A stretch of 64,000 nucleotides of DNA from positions 4,588,001 to 4,652,000 of the forward strand of contig JAESUZ010005462.1 in NCBI GenBank assembly GCA_017311185.1, given 5' to 3'. The position numbers and the translations under genes are program-made. The notes below the pieces were generated by a model, which did no database searches, had not been told where the DNA came from, and saw only the letters and a program-made list of their open reading frames with translations. Numbering within the stretch: position 1 is the stretch's first letter; each line of letters begins with the position of its first letter. Positions 33,663 through 46,427 of this stretch are shown here, piece after piece. This DNA is from Proteles cristata cristata (taxonomy: Eukaryota > Chordata > Mammalia > Carnivora > Hyaenidae).

Positions 33663-33842
33663 GGGGCACCTGAGTGGCTCAGTCTGGCGCATCTGACTTC
33701 AGCTCAAGTCATGATCTTGCCATGTTCGTGAGTTCGAGCTCCATGTCTGTCTCTGTGCTGCTTTGGATTCTGTGTCTCCCTCTCTCTCCGAACCCCTGCT
33801 TGCACCCTGTCTTTCTTAAAAATAAACATTAAAAAAATTTTT
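33663..33842 (+). mobile_element. CAN SINE with internal deletion
   Basis: The segment around GACAGCTCAGAGCCTGG is absent: 'CTCTGTGCTGCTTTGGATTC' joins directly. AAATGTGATCTGTT / AAATATGATCTGTT flank it. Confidence 0.92.
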
Positions 33843-33939
33843 AAATATGATCTGTTTTCTTCATACCTGGCATCCTAGAGTATAATTGTAAGCTCTGTGT
33901 AAATACTACATCCTTCTGACTGTATTCTTAAAGGAAAGA

Positions 33940-34077
33940 CTCCAATAAACTCACATTAGCATCCTTATTATACCCCAGACACATCAGGAATATTCTGTGT
34001 CAGGATCTTTGTACCTGCTGTTCCTTGTGCCTGAAACCCGTCAGCTTTAGATTTTTTTGTTAAATATCATCTTTTTT
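33940..34077 (+). mobile_element. LINE-2 fragment
   Basis: 'CCCAGACACATCAGGAATAT', 'CTTTGTACCTGCTGTTCCTT', 'GTGCCTGAAACCCGTC' follow the L2 3' ORF text ('...TTTGCACTTGCTGTTCCCTC...'). Confidence 0.5.
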
Positions 34078-34261
34078 GGAACACCTGGGTGGCTGAGTCA
34101 GTTAAGTGTCTGACTTCTGTTCAGTCATGATCTCACAGTTTGTGAGTTCAAGCCCCACATTGGGCTCTACGCTGACAGCTGGGAGCCTGGAGCCTGCTTC
34201 AGATTTTGTCCCCCTCTTTCTCTGTCCCTCCCCCATTTATTCTCTTTCTCTCTCTCTTATT
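34078..34261 (+). mobile_element. CAN SINE, A-tail lost
   Basis: 'GGAACACCTGGGTGGCTGAG' head and core 'CGCTGACAGCTGGGAGCC'; the CT tract runs straight into antisense L1 without a clear AAATAAA tail. Confidence 0.85.
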
Positions 34262-35026
34262 TATTCTTTTACTCTCTCTTTTAGATTCTACATCTAAGTG
34301 ATACCATGCAGTACTTGTCTTTATATGCCTAGCTTATTTCACATTGTACAATGCCCTTGAGGTTCATTTATGTTATAATAAATAACAGGTTTGCTTTCTT
34401 TGTCATGGCTGAATAACATTCCCTTGTATATATACATCACATCTTCTGTGTCCATGTATCCATTAATGAACACTTAGGTGTTTCCGTATCTTGTCATTTG
34501 TGAATAATGTGAACATAGGAGTGTAGATACTGCTTTGTATCCTATTTTTATTTCCTTTTAATATATACCCAGAAGTGGGATTGTTGGGTCATATGATGGT
34601 TTGGGTTTTTATATATTTTTTTGAGGGACATACATTCTGTCTGCACAGATTTACATCTGCCAGCAGTGCACAAGGATTCTCTTTCTTCACATCTTCAGAA
34701 AAACACTTATTATCTCTTGTCCTTTTAATGATAGCCATTTGAAGAGGTACGAGGTGATATTATGGATTTGATTTGCATTTTCTGAATATTAGTGATGTTG
34801 ACAACCTGTTCATATACCTTTTGGCTATCTGTATGTCTTCTTTAGAAAAATATCAATTCAGTTCCTCTACTCATCTTATAATCAGATTGTTTTTGTTTTT
34901 GACGAGTTCTATAAGCTTTTTATACATATTAGTCTCTTATCAGATATATGATTAGCAAGTATTTTCTCACATTCTGCAAATTGCCTTTTCATTTTGTTGA
35001 TGGTTTCCTTTCCTGTACAGAATACT

Positions 35027-35152
35027 TTATTTTGTAAAAAAAGATTTTGTTAAAAAAAATGTTAAATGTAATCTCTACTCCAGTATGGAGGTTGAACTCA
35101 AACCCCAGATCAAGAGTCCTATGCTCTACTGACTAAGCCATTTAGGTACCAC
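35027..35152 (-). mobile_element. Short tRNA-derived SINE relic
   Basis: 'GGAGGTTGAACTCAAACCCC', 'CAAGAGTCCTATGCTCTACT', 'GACTAAGCCATTTAGGTACC' form only the tRNA-like head of a carnivore SINE. CCTGTACAGAATAC / CCTATACAGAAGAT flank it. Confidence 0.7.
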
Positions 35153-35487
35153 TCCTATACAGAAGATTTTTTTTTTTTTTTATGTAGTTCCACTTGTTTA
35201 TTTTTGCTTTGTTGCCTTTGCTTTTGGTGTCAAATCCAAAAAATCATCACCAAGACCAACGTTAAGGGAACTATCTAAGTTTTCTTCCAGAAGTTTTATT
35301 GTTTCCGGTCTTATGTTCACATCTTTAATCTATTTTGAGTTAATTTTCGTGTAATTTTTGTACAAGATAAGGTTCCCAGTTCCATTCTTTTGGATAGAGT
35401 TGTCCAGTTTTCCCAGGACCATTTATTGAAAAGACTATGCTTTTCCTATTTATATTCTTGGCTCCTTTGTCATAAATTAACTGACCA

Positions 35488-35695
35488 GGGGTGCTTGGGT
35501 GGTTCAGTCAGTTAAGTGTCTGACTTCAGCTCAGGTCATGATCTCACGGTTAGAGAGTTCAGTCCCCATATCAGACTTTCTGCTGCTAATACAGCGTCTG
35601 CTTCCAGTCCGTTGTCTCCCTCTCCCTCTGCCCCTTCCCTCCTCATGCTTGCACTCTCTCTCTCAAAATGAATAAATATTTTAAAAAGTATTTAA
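35488..35695 (+). mobile_element. CAN SINE inside antisense L1
   Basis: 'GGGGTGCTTGGGTGGTTCAG' head. AAATTAACTGACCA / AATTAATTGACCA flank it; L1 text resumes exactly after the second copy ('CATATATGTATGGGTTTATT'). Confidence 0.92.
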
Positions 35696-37611
35696 ATTAA
35701 GTAATTAATTAATTGACCATATATGTATGGGTTTATTTCTGGGCTCTTTATTCTGTTCCATTAATCTATGTGTCTGTTTTTATGCCAATTCCATACTGTT
35801 TTGATTCCTATAGTTCTGTGATATATTTTGAAATCAGGAAGTGTGATGCCTCCAGCTTTGTTCTTCTTTCTCATGATTGCTTTGGCCATTTGGGATCTTT
35901 TGTAGTTCCATACAAACTTTAGGATTGCTTGTTCTATTTTTGTGAAAAATGTCATTGGAATTATGATAGGGATTGCATCAAATTTGTAGATTGCTTTGAG
36001 TAGTAGGACATTTTAACAATATTAATTCTTCTAATCTATGAACACAGAACTTTCTATTTACTTGTGTCTTCTTCAGTTTATTTTATTAATGTCTTACAGT
36101 TTTTAGTGTACAAATCTTTTACCTCATTGGTTTAATTGATTCCTAGATATTTTAATCTTTTGATACAATTATAAATGGAAATATTTTCTTGATTTCTCTC
36201 TGGTCGTTCATTGTTAGTGTATAAAAACACTACTTATTTTATATCCTTCAACTCTCTTGAACTTGTTTATTGCTCAAATTTTTGGTGGAGTCTTTAGAGA
36301 TATTTTGGTATGTAATGTCATATCATCTACAAATAGTTCTACTTTTTTCTTTCAAATTTTGATGCATTTATTTTCTTTTCTTACCCAATTGATGTTGAAT
36401 TTTGTCAAATGCTTTTTCTGCATCTGCTGAGGTGATTATATAATTTTTATCCTTCATTTTGTTAATGTAGTGCATTACTTGATTTGCAAATGTTGAACCA
36501 TCCTTGCATCCATGGAATAAATCTCACTTGATCATAGTGTATGATCCCTTTAATGTATTTTTGAATTCAGCTTGCCAATGCAACTATTTTTATCTGGCAT
36601 ATTGGCCTGTAATTTTCTTCTTTTGTAGTGTGCTTAATTAGTTTGATATCAAGATAATGCTGGCTTCATGAAATGAGTTTAAATGAGTTCCACTTCTACT
36701 TTTTGTAAGAGTTTGAGTAAAATGTGTATTAATTCTTCTTTAAATGCTTGGTAGAATTCACCAGCGAAGCCATTCTCCTGTCTAGTGATTGGTCTATTAA
36801 GATTTCCTATTTCTTTTCAATTCAGTCTTGTTTGATTGTATATTTGTAGGAATTTATCCATTTATTTTAGGTTGTCCAATTTTTTTTTGGTCTATAATTA
36901 CTTACTGTAGTTTGTCAGGGTCCTTTGTACTTATGTGGTATCAGTTGTAATGTCTCCTTTTTTATTTATAATTTTATTTGAGTTCTCTTTTTTTTTCTTA
37001 GTAAGTCTAACTAATGGTTTGTCTATTTTGTTTTTTCTTTTCAAAAACAACTCAATTTTGTTGATTTCTTCTAATGCTATTTTAGTCTCTATTTTGTTTG
37101 TCTTTGCTCTAATCTTTGTTATTTTCTTCCTTCTACTAACTTTGGGCTTACTTTGTTCTTCTTTTTCTAGGTCCTCAAAGTATAAAGTCAGGTTGTTTTT
37201 CTATTCTTAATGTCAACATTTATCATTATCACTGTCTTCTTAGAATTGTTTTTGCTACAGCCCATAAGTTTTGGTATGTTATGTTTCCATTTTCATTTGT
37301 CTCAAGATATTTTTTAATTTCCCTTCTGATTTTTTCTTTGACTAATAGGTTGTTCAGTAACATGTTAAGTTTCCATTTATTAGTGGTTTTTCTAGTTTTC
37401 TTCTTGTATTGATTCCTGGTTTCATACCATTATGGTCAGAAAAGATGTTTGATAAGATTTTAATCTTCTTAAATTTACTAAGACTTGTTTTCTGGTCTAA
37501 CATATAATAGCATGTTCTATATGCATTAAGCTTTGACTTAAACTCCCTGTTCCTTATTTATTTCTCCACAGGATTTGTCATATCTAACATATTACAAATG
37601 TTTTTAATATT

Positions 37612-37747
37612 TTTATTATTTACCTTCCCCAATAGGATGTAAGCTGTGTAGGTGCGGGGATTTCTCTCACTTCATTCCTGCTGTGTCTCAGAAGAGTACC
37701 TAGCACATAGTAGATATGTACTAAATATTCTTGAATAAATGAATGAA
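37612..37747 (+). mobile_element. LINE-2 3' end
   Basis: 'CCCAATAGGATGTAAGCTGT', 'GTACCTAGCACATAGTAGAT', 'ATTCTTGAATAAATGAATGA' are the conserved L2 3' terminal phrases. Confidence 0.75.
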
Positions 37748-39238
37748 AGAAGGACACCTATGGTCAACTATTTTGAATAATGATGAGAGGAAAAAATACA
37801 CCTAAAGAACACTTGACAGTGGGTCAAGATTTTTATTTACTTTAATTACTAGTAATAATTATTACTATAATTATTGCAGTCATTTAGGAGCATTACCAGA
37901 AACCCTCATTCTTCTGTGCCTCACTGACAAATCAGAGTTATAGGGCAGGGTACATTCATTCAAAGATTTTTCTCCCCTTAGCCACTTTTTGAATCAAATA
38001 AACATTATAGAAAACATCCCTTATTTCCAATAGATCTTGCCAAAACCTACCAAACAATGTTTCAACACATTCTCCAAAGAAGAAACTCAATGCTGGGAAT
38101 GAGTCAAGCAATCAGTTAGCAGCTGCCATTCTTAGATTACTTTCCATACCCTGTTTTTTTTCTCCGTTTAAAATCCTTAAACCTTCAAGTTATTTTCATT
38201 TCTTCTGGTGAGAGATTTAATTATTGGTATTTTTAATGGTACATGTTCACTACAGGAATGATGAAAGGCAATTAGCATCGTGATTGAGAGAGGCTAACGT
38301 ATGCTGTGGTGATGATGAAAGTGAGCAGTGAAGGAACACTGAGTGATGGCAATGGAACTTACTGGTTTGAAACACCCACCAAGACGGGAGACTCTGACAT
38401 CATAGAGCTACTACTAATTTATAACAACCTCTATATTCATGAAGCAGCTAAAAATCCCCAAAAAAGTCAATTTAATTCTTAGCATTATATTTTCTTTATT
38501 TTCTATATTTTTGAATTATAAAATCTTAGTACAATCTCAGCATTGAAAACTGTAGTTTACATGTGTTTCCTCTATGTGCCACCTTTGTAGAAACAGAGTT
38601 ATAAGTAAAATAATCAATTTTCTCTTTATTCACACTGGTTTCTTACTGGTTTCATGCAACTATTAATTCAACACTTTATCTAACTTATAGAAGTTAATAG
38701 TATTCAGAAGTTGTTACACAGTGAAATGAAAACAAAAAGATATTATTATCTAAATTGGATGGAAACTTCTTTATCTGTAGGTCGGTTAATGTCATTTGTC
38801 CCAGGGATCTCAGGAGGAACTATAATAAGATTTCTCATTGTATTTAATAATGCTAGCTACTCAAATTCTAAGTGCAATCCTAACCTTATATAGAAATTTA
38901 CTAGTCTACACAGGCAGGTATATAATTTTAACTGTTGGGCTTATTTTATTTATGAATCTTATTCATTACTTAAAGTTTACAGAAAATGCAATAACATCAC
39001 TTTTAAGTATTTACATGGAATATAACATAAACAATGTTGTCCAAACTTTAGATATTCTTATTCTACTTTCATGATTTTTGTCATATCCATTGTACTGTTA
39101 CTTCTTAATTAGTTCTCTTTAAATTCCCTTAATACTTTTCTTTATAAACCTACATTTATCATAATTCCAAGTGATAGTAACTATGAAATCATCAGTTTGA
39201 TTCATGAATTAATTTTTAAAAATATGTGTTGATCACAT
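37748..39238. other. Unique sequence, no gene supported
   Basis: Two overlapping hydrophobic frames (38711-38893, 38838-39074) lie in different phases and match nothing I know. No splice-bounded exon is convincing. Confidence 0.5.
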
Positions 39239-39885
39239 ACTTTGTGACACATCTTGGAGAGCTTAAAATACAGCTATAACTAAGAACTCTCTCATGGGGA
39301 TTACATTCTAATGAAGAAGGTAATCAATCAATCAGTCAATCAATTTAGGATATTCTACAAATATAATGTTAGGTAAGTGCTGTGAAGAAAGCTAAAGGAA
39401 AGTGAGGAGAAAAAAAGAAGATTGGAGTAGGGTAAGTGACACTCTGAAGTAGTAATATTTGAGTGGAGACTTGACTGCTAACCCAGGAAGGTCTCAGCAA
39501 TGGAAGCAGAAGGGTAAATGCCTCATTGTGAGAATGAGTGCACCATACTCAAAGAAGGGCAAGAAGGCTGATGTGCTGAAACAAAGAAAGGAAGCCAGAG
39601 AGGCCTGGAGGTGAGACTTCAGTGTCAAGCAACGTCCAAAACAGACAGGATTTCACAAGTCCTAGGAAGAAGTTTGGATTTCCTTTTGAATGTAATGAGA
39701 AATTATTGGAGAATTTTTAGCAGGGGAATGGCATGACGTATGAAGTCACTCATAATCATTACTCAGGCTTTTGTGTAAACTGACTTTAGAGTAGAAATTC
39801 TGGAAGCCACTAAGAAGGTTTTTAAGTTAAGGGGGCCGTGAGAAGTGGGATGGCGGGTAGAGGAAGTAGGTGGACTGGCTAGTTA
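39239..39885 (-). mobile_element. LINE-2 remnant, antisense
   Basis: In order: 'GGGATTACATTCTAATGAAG', 'AGTGCTGTGAAGAAAGCTAA', 'GAGTGGAGACTTGACTGCTA', 'GGATTTCCTTTTGAATGTAA', 'AGCAGGGGAATGGCATGACG'. This is the reversed L2 3' ORF, about 650 bp. A small AATC repeat (39325-39348) lies inside. Confidence 0.65.
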
Positions 39886-40014
39886 GTTTTATTTTTTTCT
39901 CTGATACATATAAAAAGTAAACAAACCTTTGCTGATAGTGGCACATGTTTCCTTCATGTTCTATATGAAAGTATTTCACATCTGGCATTCTGGTTCCCAT
40001 CCTTTGTGAGATAC

Positions 40015-40250
40015 TGGTGTAGTGGTTTGACTTTAGGCTCTAAGATCAGACTGTTTGGGTTTGAGTACATAATCTGACTTATTGTTTGGCAGACCTTTTG
40101 CAAGTTGCTTTACCTTTTAAAGTTTCTATTTGTCTTAGATAATGAGGATACAGATAGCTTTCTCAAAGGGTTATTAGAAATATTCAGCTGGATAATGCAT
40201 ATGCAGTCCTTAGCACAGTACCTGGTGGATAATAAGTAATGGCCATCATA
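40015..40250 (+). mobile_element. MIR, nearly full length
   Basis: 'CTCTAAGATCAGACTGTTTG', 'GACCTTTTGCAAGTTGCTTT', 'GGTTATTAGAAATATTCAGC', 'AGCACAGTACCTGGTGGATA' follow the MIR consensus order from tRNA-like head to 3' end. Confidence 0.8.
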
Positions 40251-41941
40251 GATATGTAAATAACATATATCATGAATATATCCAGTTATTATTTTGTCTT
40301 CTCACAATAACCACAATAAGTACTATATTAACCTTACAAATATGTTTGCTCAGTTTTAGTTATCGCTGTTGTTATCCTTAAGAAGAACCAATATTTTTTT
40401 AATTGGGCATTTAATATATAGAATTAATATATTACAATGTGGTGGTAATTTCCAAATTATTTGGTGCTTCAGATTCAAAGTTCCAGGGGTTTTTTGCTCT
40501 AGTGTTCACACAGGTGAAATAACAGCTGGAACTTACCAGAATTCTACTTGTCAAAGAATCTGCATGCAGTGGCATAAAACTAACACAGGTGCCCCAGCAT
40601 GCTGACAAAGAATAAATAGAAGCACATGTTCTGAAAGGTACATAATACTTCACTTCTTAAAATACTACTTATAAAATGTGGTCAGCTTTGTTCTGAGAAC
40701 TGGCTGACACCTAACATATAGAGGAACTGCTGTTGGTGTCCGCATGGCCATGCCACCTGGATTCCCTTATCTTGTTTATTATTACTAACTGTTTCAAAAA
40801 CACTTTGGAGATTTTAAAGAAAAGGATAGATTGTGATCTCTGCTTTGAGTGTGGTCCTGCTAGGAGGCCAAATGACTTTTTAAAGGTCCCTTTAGTGACA
40901 TAGTATGTCTTAACTGATACTTTCCTTTTAAAAACAACTGTCCTTTTGGGGAGCTCCCAGAAAGGATATTGGGGATTATGTTTGAATAAAAACACTGGAA
41001 CTTGCTTTCCTATCCCCCCTCTTCTTAAGGAAGAAATCCTCATGGAATGTGGAAAAGAAATGAGTTTGAGCATACTAAATCCAAATAATGCAACACTGAT
41101 CTCTCTTAGTCACAAGTCAATACTATAGCAAAAGCCCCAATAACGTTCAGCTCACTTTTGGGAGACAGGACCCATGACATTTTCTGCCTGTGTGAGATAG
41201 ATGGGTGGTCTGAAGGATGTGATTTTCCTGTAAAAACAAGGGCATATACACACACACTTATAAAAACTTCTTGGAGGAGGCCTTCCAAGGAATCTCTGTG
41301 CCGCCACCCCCAATCCTTCCAACTTGAAGAGCCTTCTAAGTTTTCAAGATTTCCCTAAGTAACACCAAATGTTGGGCTTTTCAGTGCTTTCCTGACTTGA
41401 TTCTTACGTGACCAGCCTAATCAACCATCATCTGAGAATAAGCTCTCCAGCCTAATCCTTAATTTTCTTTCAACCACTGAAACTATGATGGCCAGGGAAA
41501 GTTTGCTAATCACTCAACTGTCTCTCCTCAGCCATCCTCCAAAATGAACGTGAAAGAGTAAATTTCAACACAGAAATAAGCCCAGGTTCATTTAAACTCA
41601 GTACTGGGTTATCAACAAAATCTTTTGATTTAGCCCAAATCTACCTGAGAGTTTTTACAATGTACTCACTTAGTTTTACAAATTGTTGATCCGTAGAGCT
41701 GGACCCAAGCTAACCTAGATTTGTGGTAGAAACTATATGAGAGAAATACTAGGGACTGCATGCTCTAACACTATCTTCCTAATATGTTCCTCTAAGTCTG
41801 AACAGTACAAGGTATTAGTAATACCCTTGGGAACTGATAAAAAAAACTAGATTTCTCTACCTGGAGTATATATTTCTTCTTAAGCACTTTTGTAGTAACT
41901 GAATCATTCTACATATTAAAAAATGTAATAAGCGCCCCATT
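40251..41941. other. Unique sequence, no gene supported
   Basis: The longest frame (40711-41073, minus, 120 codons) has no recognisable domain. No repeat seen. Confidence 0.5.
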
Positions 41942-41942
41942 T

Positions 41943-42060
41943 ATGGAGAACTTTACAGTTAAAATGTAGAAATACTATGGTCAGAATATTTTATAAAAGA
42001 GCCAAAACACATAGTAAATTAAGATTGATTTGCATGAAATTTTGCAGACACCCAGATGAT
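41943..42060 (+). repeat. Arm A of inverted duplication
   Basis: About 117 bp that match the reverse complement of 43127-43245 with about 10 changes and one 1-base gap. The longest shared run is ATACTATGGTCAGAATATTT and onward. It contains ATTTGCAT (octamer-like). Family unknown. Confidence 0.9.
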
Positions 42061-43126
42061 GATATAAAACAAGGAAACAAACTTTGTTTGAACTCTATTC
42101 CTGTTATATTAGGTTATCCCTTTGTCTGTACTCCACTCCTGTTCCTAATTTAACACCTGTAAACTGCCATGGAAATTATATATAAAATGTAAATTTCATA
42201 TTGCAAAGGTAGGGAGGTCAAATTGTATATGAGTCAGAATTTTATTAGAATTTCTTTAGCTCATGCCTTTCTCCAGCCTTAAAAATGTGGGTATTTCATT
42301 TTCTATCATTTTTTTGTATCTTGTAGTGTTTGGCAATGGTTAGCAAAAGTGGTGAAGAAAGCCGGGAGGCATTGCTAGGACTATAAACCATGGCAAAAAG
42401 ATGAAACACATTGAATCTGAACTTAAAGGTATTCTAATTCACTTTTTAAAATTAATTTCTTGAATAAATGGAAAAATTGGAGAAGGGCTTGGTGGCTTCA
42501 ATGATACTGAACACCTGAACTAAAGGGCTGGGCAAGTGTAAGAAAGCTGGGTCTGGTTGTATGTCTCTGAAGTAATTAGGTGAATCCTTCTGGAGTTGTG
42601 CTTTTATTGCTCATTACATTAGCTTTCTTCTTTCTACAAATGGGACTTGTTGATTCATTGCTAAAACGGTCTGAAAGCTAAGGCATCAGAGAAATTATTT
42701 CCCACATGCACTTATATACTAATCCTTCTGAAATGTTTCACCAGCTTGAGTCTTCTAGCAGGAGCAGTGGGTCATGCTTGTCTTTGCCAAAATGCTTTTC
42801 ACCTTTTTTGGTCAATATACCTTCGATCTTTCCTAATTTCTTGCTGGGCCTCTCTCTGCCTCTCCCTCTGCTATCCCCTTCTCTTTCTCAGTTTTGGGAG
42901 CCAAGAGTATGGTGTCCGATTTCCACAATGCACAGAGTCGTGCTCAGGAGGACTATTCTAGAGTCACAAAGAGCTTGCCAAGACAGCAGCAGAGTGCAAA
43001 GCCTTGAAAGGGGCTTCTATTCATTTGCTCTCTGCTCCTCATGTCTCAGATTCAGTGAAATTACAAAGCAGCTTCTAAGAGGACTTTCACTCCCATTGTT
43101 AATTTTTTACATTTATAAAAACAATT
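42061..43126. other. Spacer between inverted arms
   Basis: Unique sequence of about 1.07 kb. A 166-codon chance frame (42706-43206) runs into arm B. CT-rich at 42848-42895. Confidence 0.5.
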
Positions 43127-43245
43127 GTCATCTGGGTATCTGCAAAGTTTCATGCAAATCAATCTTAAGTTACTATGTGCTTTGGCGCTTTTATAAAATA
43201 TTCTGACCATAGTATCCTTACATTTTAATTGTAAAATTCTCCCAT
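43127..43245 (-). repeat. Arm B of inverted duplication
   Basis: Inverted partner of 41943-42060. Similarity ends abruptly at both sides of both arms. Confidence 0.9.
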
Positions 43246-43839
43246 GATTTTCAATTAGACCCATAGTGAGAGAGCATATTCTAGGCATACGTACTAAGTA
43301 TGATATGCCATTTTTTCCACGGTGAACAGAGCACTTCAACTTCCTCAGTTTTCAAATCCCGGATCTTTCTCCAATTCTGCATCTACTGTTATGTTCTGTG
43401 TCTCTCTACTATATTAGCTTATAACAGTTTAATGGGAAGCACAGCTCATAGTTCATACAATATGCTTTGAAAACTAAGTGCCATGAAAAGTATTGTTTTT
43501 ATTATCGTCATTTTTGTTATTATCATTATGCAAAGTACTTGTAGCAAAAATTATAGTATCAATTTTCCAAATCTATTCTGAATCTATCTCTGAGCTAGAG
43601 CTAGATTAGCTTTTAAGAATCTAGACTTTCTTAAAATCTCCATTTGTAGTGCTTGCGGCTACTTCATACACTTCCTTTGATATGAGAGCCCCAGGCAGTC
43701 AACAGGTGTCAAGACCTCAACAGGCAGGTGGGCATCAAAGACTCAGGATAGTGTGACTCTAGATGGTTAAATTTGGATGATGCCTTCTTCCCCCAGTAAG
43801 TGTACATTTCCCATTCTTTGCTTCTTAATGAAAGCAGAA
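43246..43839. other. Unique spacer
   Basis: Nothing recognised. Confidence 0.5.
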
Positions 43840-43995
43840 GGGGTGCCTGAGTGGCTCAGTTGGTTAGGTTTCTGACTCTTGATTTCAGCTCAGGTCATGA
43901 TCTCACAGTTTGTGCGATCATGCCCTGTGTTGAGCTCTGCTTTGGAGGCCTGGATTGTCTCTCTCTCAAAAATAAATTAAAAAAAAAATTTAAAA
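43840..43995 (+). mobile_element. CAN SINE with internal deletion
   Basis: 'GGGGTGCCTGAGTGGCTCAG' head; the core and most of the CT tract are gone ('TTGTCTCTCTCTCAAAAATA'). AAAGCAGAA / AAAGCAGCAA flank it. Confidence 0.9.
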
Positions 43996-45878
43996 AGCAG
44001 CAAAACTTAAAGTTAACCATTATTTTTAAGATAATTTTTAAATAAATGCAAAGAAATGAAAAGAGAATTTCTTTATCTTTCCCCAATTTTTCTGCCATAC
44101 GAACATGTATCTTCAGTTCAAAGCTCTCTTTTGCTGGCAATTTGTTCCAAATGTTTGAGCTTCCTGCTACTACTACTCATCGATCAATTCCACTCTGTCT
44201 TAGCAGCTATAGATTGGTCAAAGATTATTCTTGACTTAAACTATTCACTGGGAAGCTCTTAGGTGACTGAGCATTGATTTACATTTTCACATGTAGGGAG
44301 AGAAAGGGAAAGAAAAAATTGATAAAGACATCCTGTTGAAGGAGTCCTCCCTTCCCCAGTTAAAAGGTAGCCATTTCCACTCTTTTTGAGTTTACACCAA
44401 CTGCTAGTTACTTAACTTTGGTAGGTGGCCCTTGATGCAGCCTAGTTTGTGTATATTATACTTATTTATTTGTGCCTTCAGTATTGGCAACAACCTGAAC
44501 TCGCAAACTGCTTAATAAAGTCTAAACAAAATATAAGCAACTTCTTAAGAGCGTTCTTTATTCTCAGTTAATTACACTATCCTTTAACTGATGCTAATCT
44601 CCAACTGACAATCACCTGATCTCTCAGGGTAGGTTCCTGTAATACAGTATAGTTTTGGCGTAACTACAGGACGAGAAATCCCAGTAGATCATAGCTATCC
44701 ACTTATAAATTATAATTTTCCTCTATGTGGAAGAAAATATTCAAGACATATATGATTCACATACTAAGAAATGAAACAACTTATTTTTTGTCCTACTTTC
44801 TCAAATTGCTTGAAGGCAAAAAAATGTTAAACGGATAATATCTTTCAACACTGAATTGATTTCTCAGCTTAATTTAAGCATAGAAATTATGTGCCAGATG
44901 GCATAATCAACATGTTCTGTTGAAAGATTGCAATTTTATTCTTATAAGAAAAAATAAAATAAGCGTTCTTCCACGTGGTCTACTCAGTGGGAAAGAAAGT
45001 TTATATATATTCACTCTAACAATGCCATCTTTGATGAGGAAAATGACAATGACTTTGAATGTATTAACTGAGTTCTTTTCCTGCTCTTGCTTTGTTTCAT
45101 CCTGCCATTGATTTCATATAAGATCCATGTTGAATAACGGGAAAGTGAAACAGTAATAGGAATAATCATGAATATAGTAAAATTTGTCTTAGTGCCATTG
45201 GACATTTAATGACTTTCTGAAATGCATTTCAATTTTAATCATGTCATAACTATGTTTCATTTAATATCCTGAACTTAATGCTATAAAATCAGAATATGCC
45301 CTTGGCTCTTTCCTCCCAGGGAGGTCATTCAAAGATTTGCCTATCTTAGGAGAAATGGGAACTGAGTCTTTCACAACTCATTCCATTTTTATGTGACATT
45401 TCTATTCCCAACACTTCCATAAAGCAGTTGGCCAAGGAACTTAGTCATGAGCTAAAGAGAAAAGCATGATGTTTATAAAGATGGAAGAGTACAAATAATT
45501 AATTGATATAAAAATTTGAGCACTTGGAGTGTCAAGAAGGGAAGGGGAAAGGAGAAAAAGGAAGGGAGGGGAGAAAAAAGGAGATCAGAGAGGAGAGGGG
45601 GGTAATCGATGTATATAGAAAAACAAACACATGTAAAATAATTAGTGACTTTGTTTCTGAAAAATTAAGAATGCTCTTCTTGTAAGATAAATAATTGCTA
45701 GATAAGATGGGACATATCTGATTACTTTGAACAAAAATTTTAAATTATTATTAAAATAGATACTTGGAAGAAAGTATGTATTCTGATGAAATAATAGCCT
45801 CTTAATCTACATGTTTTAAAAATAAGTCTAATAATCATGCCACTGTGACAAGTTTTTTTTTTTTTCCAAATCCAGGTT
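43996..45878. other. Unique sequence
   Basis: No gene or family recognised. A purine-only stretch rich in GGGAAGG occupies 45533-45602. Confidence 0.5.
45533..45602. repeat. GA-rich polypurine tract
   Basis: About 70 bases almost entirely A and G with repeated GGGAAAGG / GGAGGGGAG patterns. Confidence 0.9.
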
Positions 45879-45896
45879 AAGATTATTCCCTTATCG

Positions 45897-46427
45897 GAAA
45901 TACAAATCAAAACCACACTGAGATACCACCTCACGCCAGTCAGAGTGGCTAAAATGAGCCAATCAGAGAACTCTAGATGCTGGCGAGGATGTGGAGAAAC
46001 GGGCACCCTCCTACACTGTTGGTGGGAATGTAAACTGGTACAGCCCCTCTGGAAAACAGTGTGGAGGTTCCTAAGGAAACTAACAATAGAACTCCCCTAT
46101 GACCCAGCAATAGCACTGCTAGGAATTTACCCAAGGGATACAGAAATGCTGATGCATAGGAGCACATGTACCCCAATGTTCATAGCAGCACTCTCCACAA
46201 TAGCTAAAACATGGAAAGAGCCTAAGTGTCCATCCACAGATGAATGGATCAAGAAGATGTGGTTTATCTATACCATGGAATACTACATGGCAATGAGAAA
46301 CAATGAAATCTGGCCATGTGTAGCAACATGGATGGACCTTGAGGGTGTTATGCTGAGCGAAATAAGTCAGGCAGAGAAGGACAAATATCATATGTGTGCA
46401 CGTATAGGAGGATTAGGAGGAACTTAA
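45897..46427 (+). pseudogene. L1 ORF2p C-terminal fragment, frame still open
   Basis: About 176 codons without a stop from the truncation point to the natural ORF2 stop. The Cys-rich domain is complete: Cys-x3-Cys-x7-His-x4-Cys (C-W-R-G-C-G ... H-C-W-W-E-C, 45978-46029). It is followed by the W-F-I-Y-T-M-E-Y-Y and W-P-C-V-A-T-W-M blocks and a terminal I-G-G-L-G-G-T. This is the portion that the large L1 at 20.4 kb lacks. It has no promoter and no start codon of its own, so it is a dead fragment despite the open frame. Confidence 0.93.

Larger units (their letters stand above)
34262..37595 (-). mobile_element. Long old LINE-1 (L1MA-like), antisense
   Basis: About 3 kb of antisense L1: 3' region at 34.27-35.03 kb, then ORF2 in reverse. 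Examples: 'TTATTTCTGGGCTCTTTATT', 'GTGATGCCTCCAGCTTTGTT', 'CATTGGAATTATGATAGGGA', 'TTTTTCTGCATCTGCTGAGG', 'CATTATGGTCAGAAAAGATG'. A 64-codon minus-strand run (35761-35955) still reads as the ORF2 segment that corresponds to the end of the 25.9-kb copy. SINEs at 35.03 and 35.49 kb interrupt it. It ends in ORF2 (5' truncated), next to an L2 tail. Confidence 0.9.

Noticed and set aside
38711..39074. Two overlapping hydrophobic frames suggesting a membrane protein pseudogene
   Set aside because: The phases differ, no family motif is recognised, and AT-rich DNA readily gives Ile/Leu/Tyr-rich frames.
40711..41073. 120-codon minus-strand frame
   Set aside because: No recognisable domain, no splice or promoter context.
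42706..43206. 166-codon plus-strand frame
   Set aside because: Composition is unremarkable, with no domain, and it runs through the unrelated inverted-duplication arm; best explained as chance.
45855..45866. Poly(T) run as tail of an antisense retroposon
   Set aside because: No SINE or L1 text follows it, and the only target duplication nearby belongs to the sense L1 at 45896.
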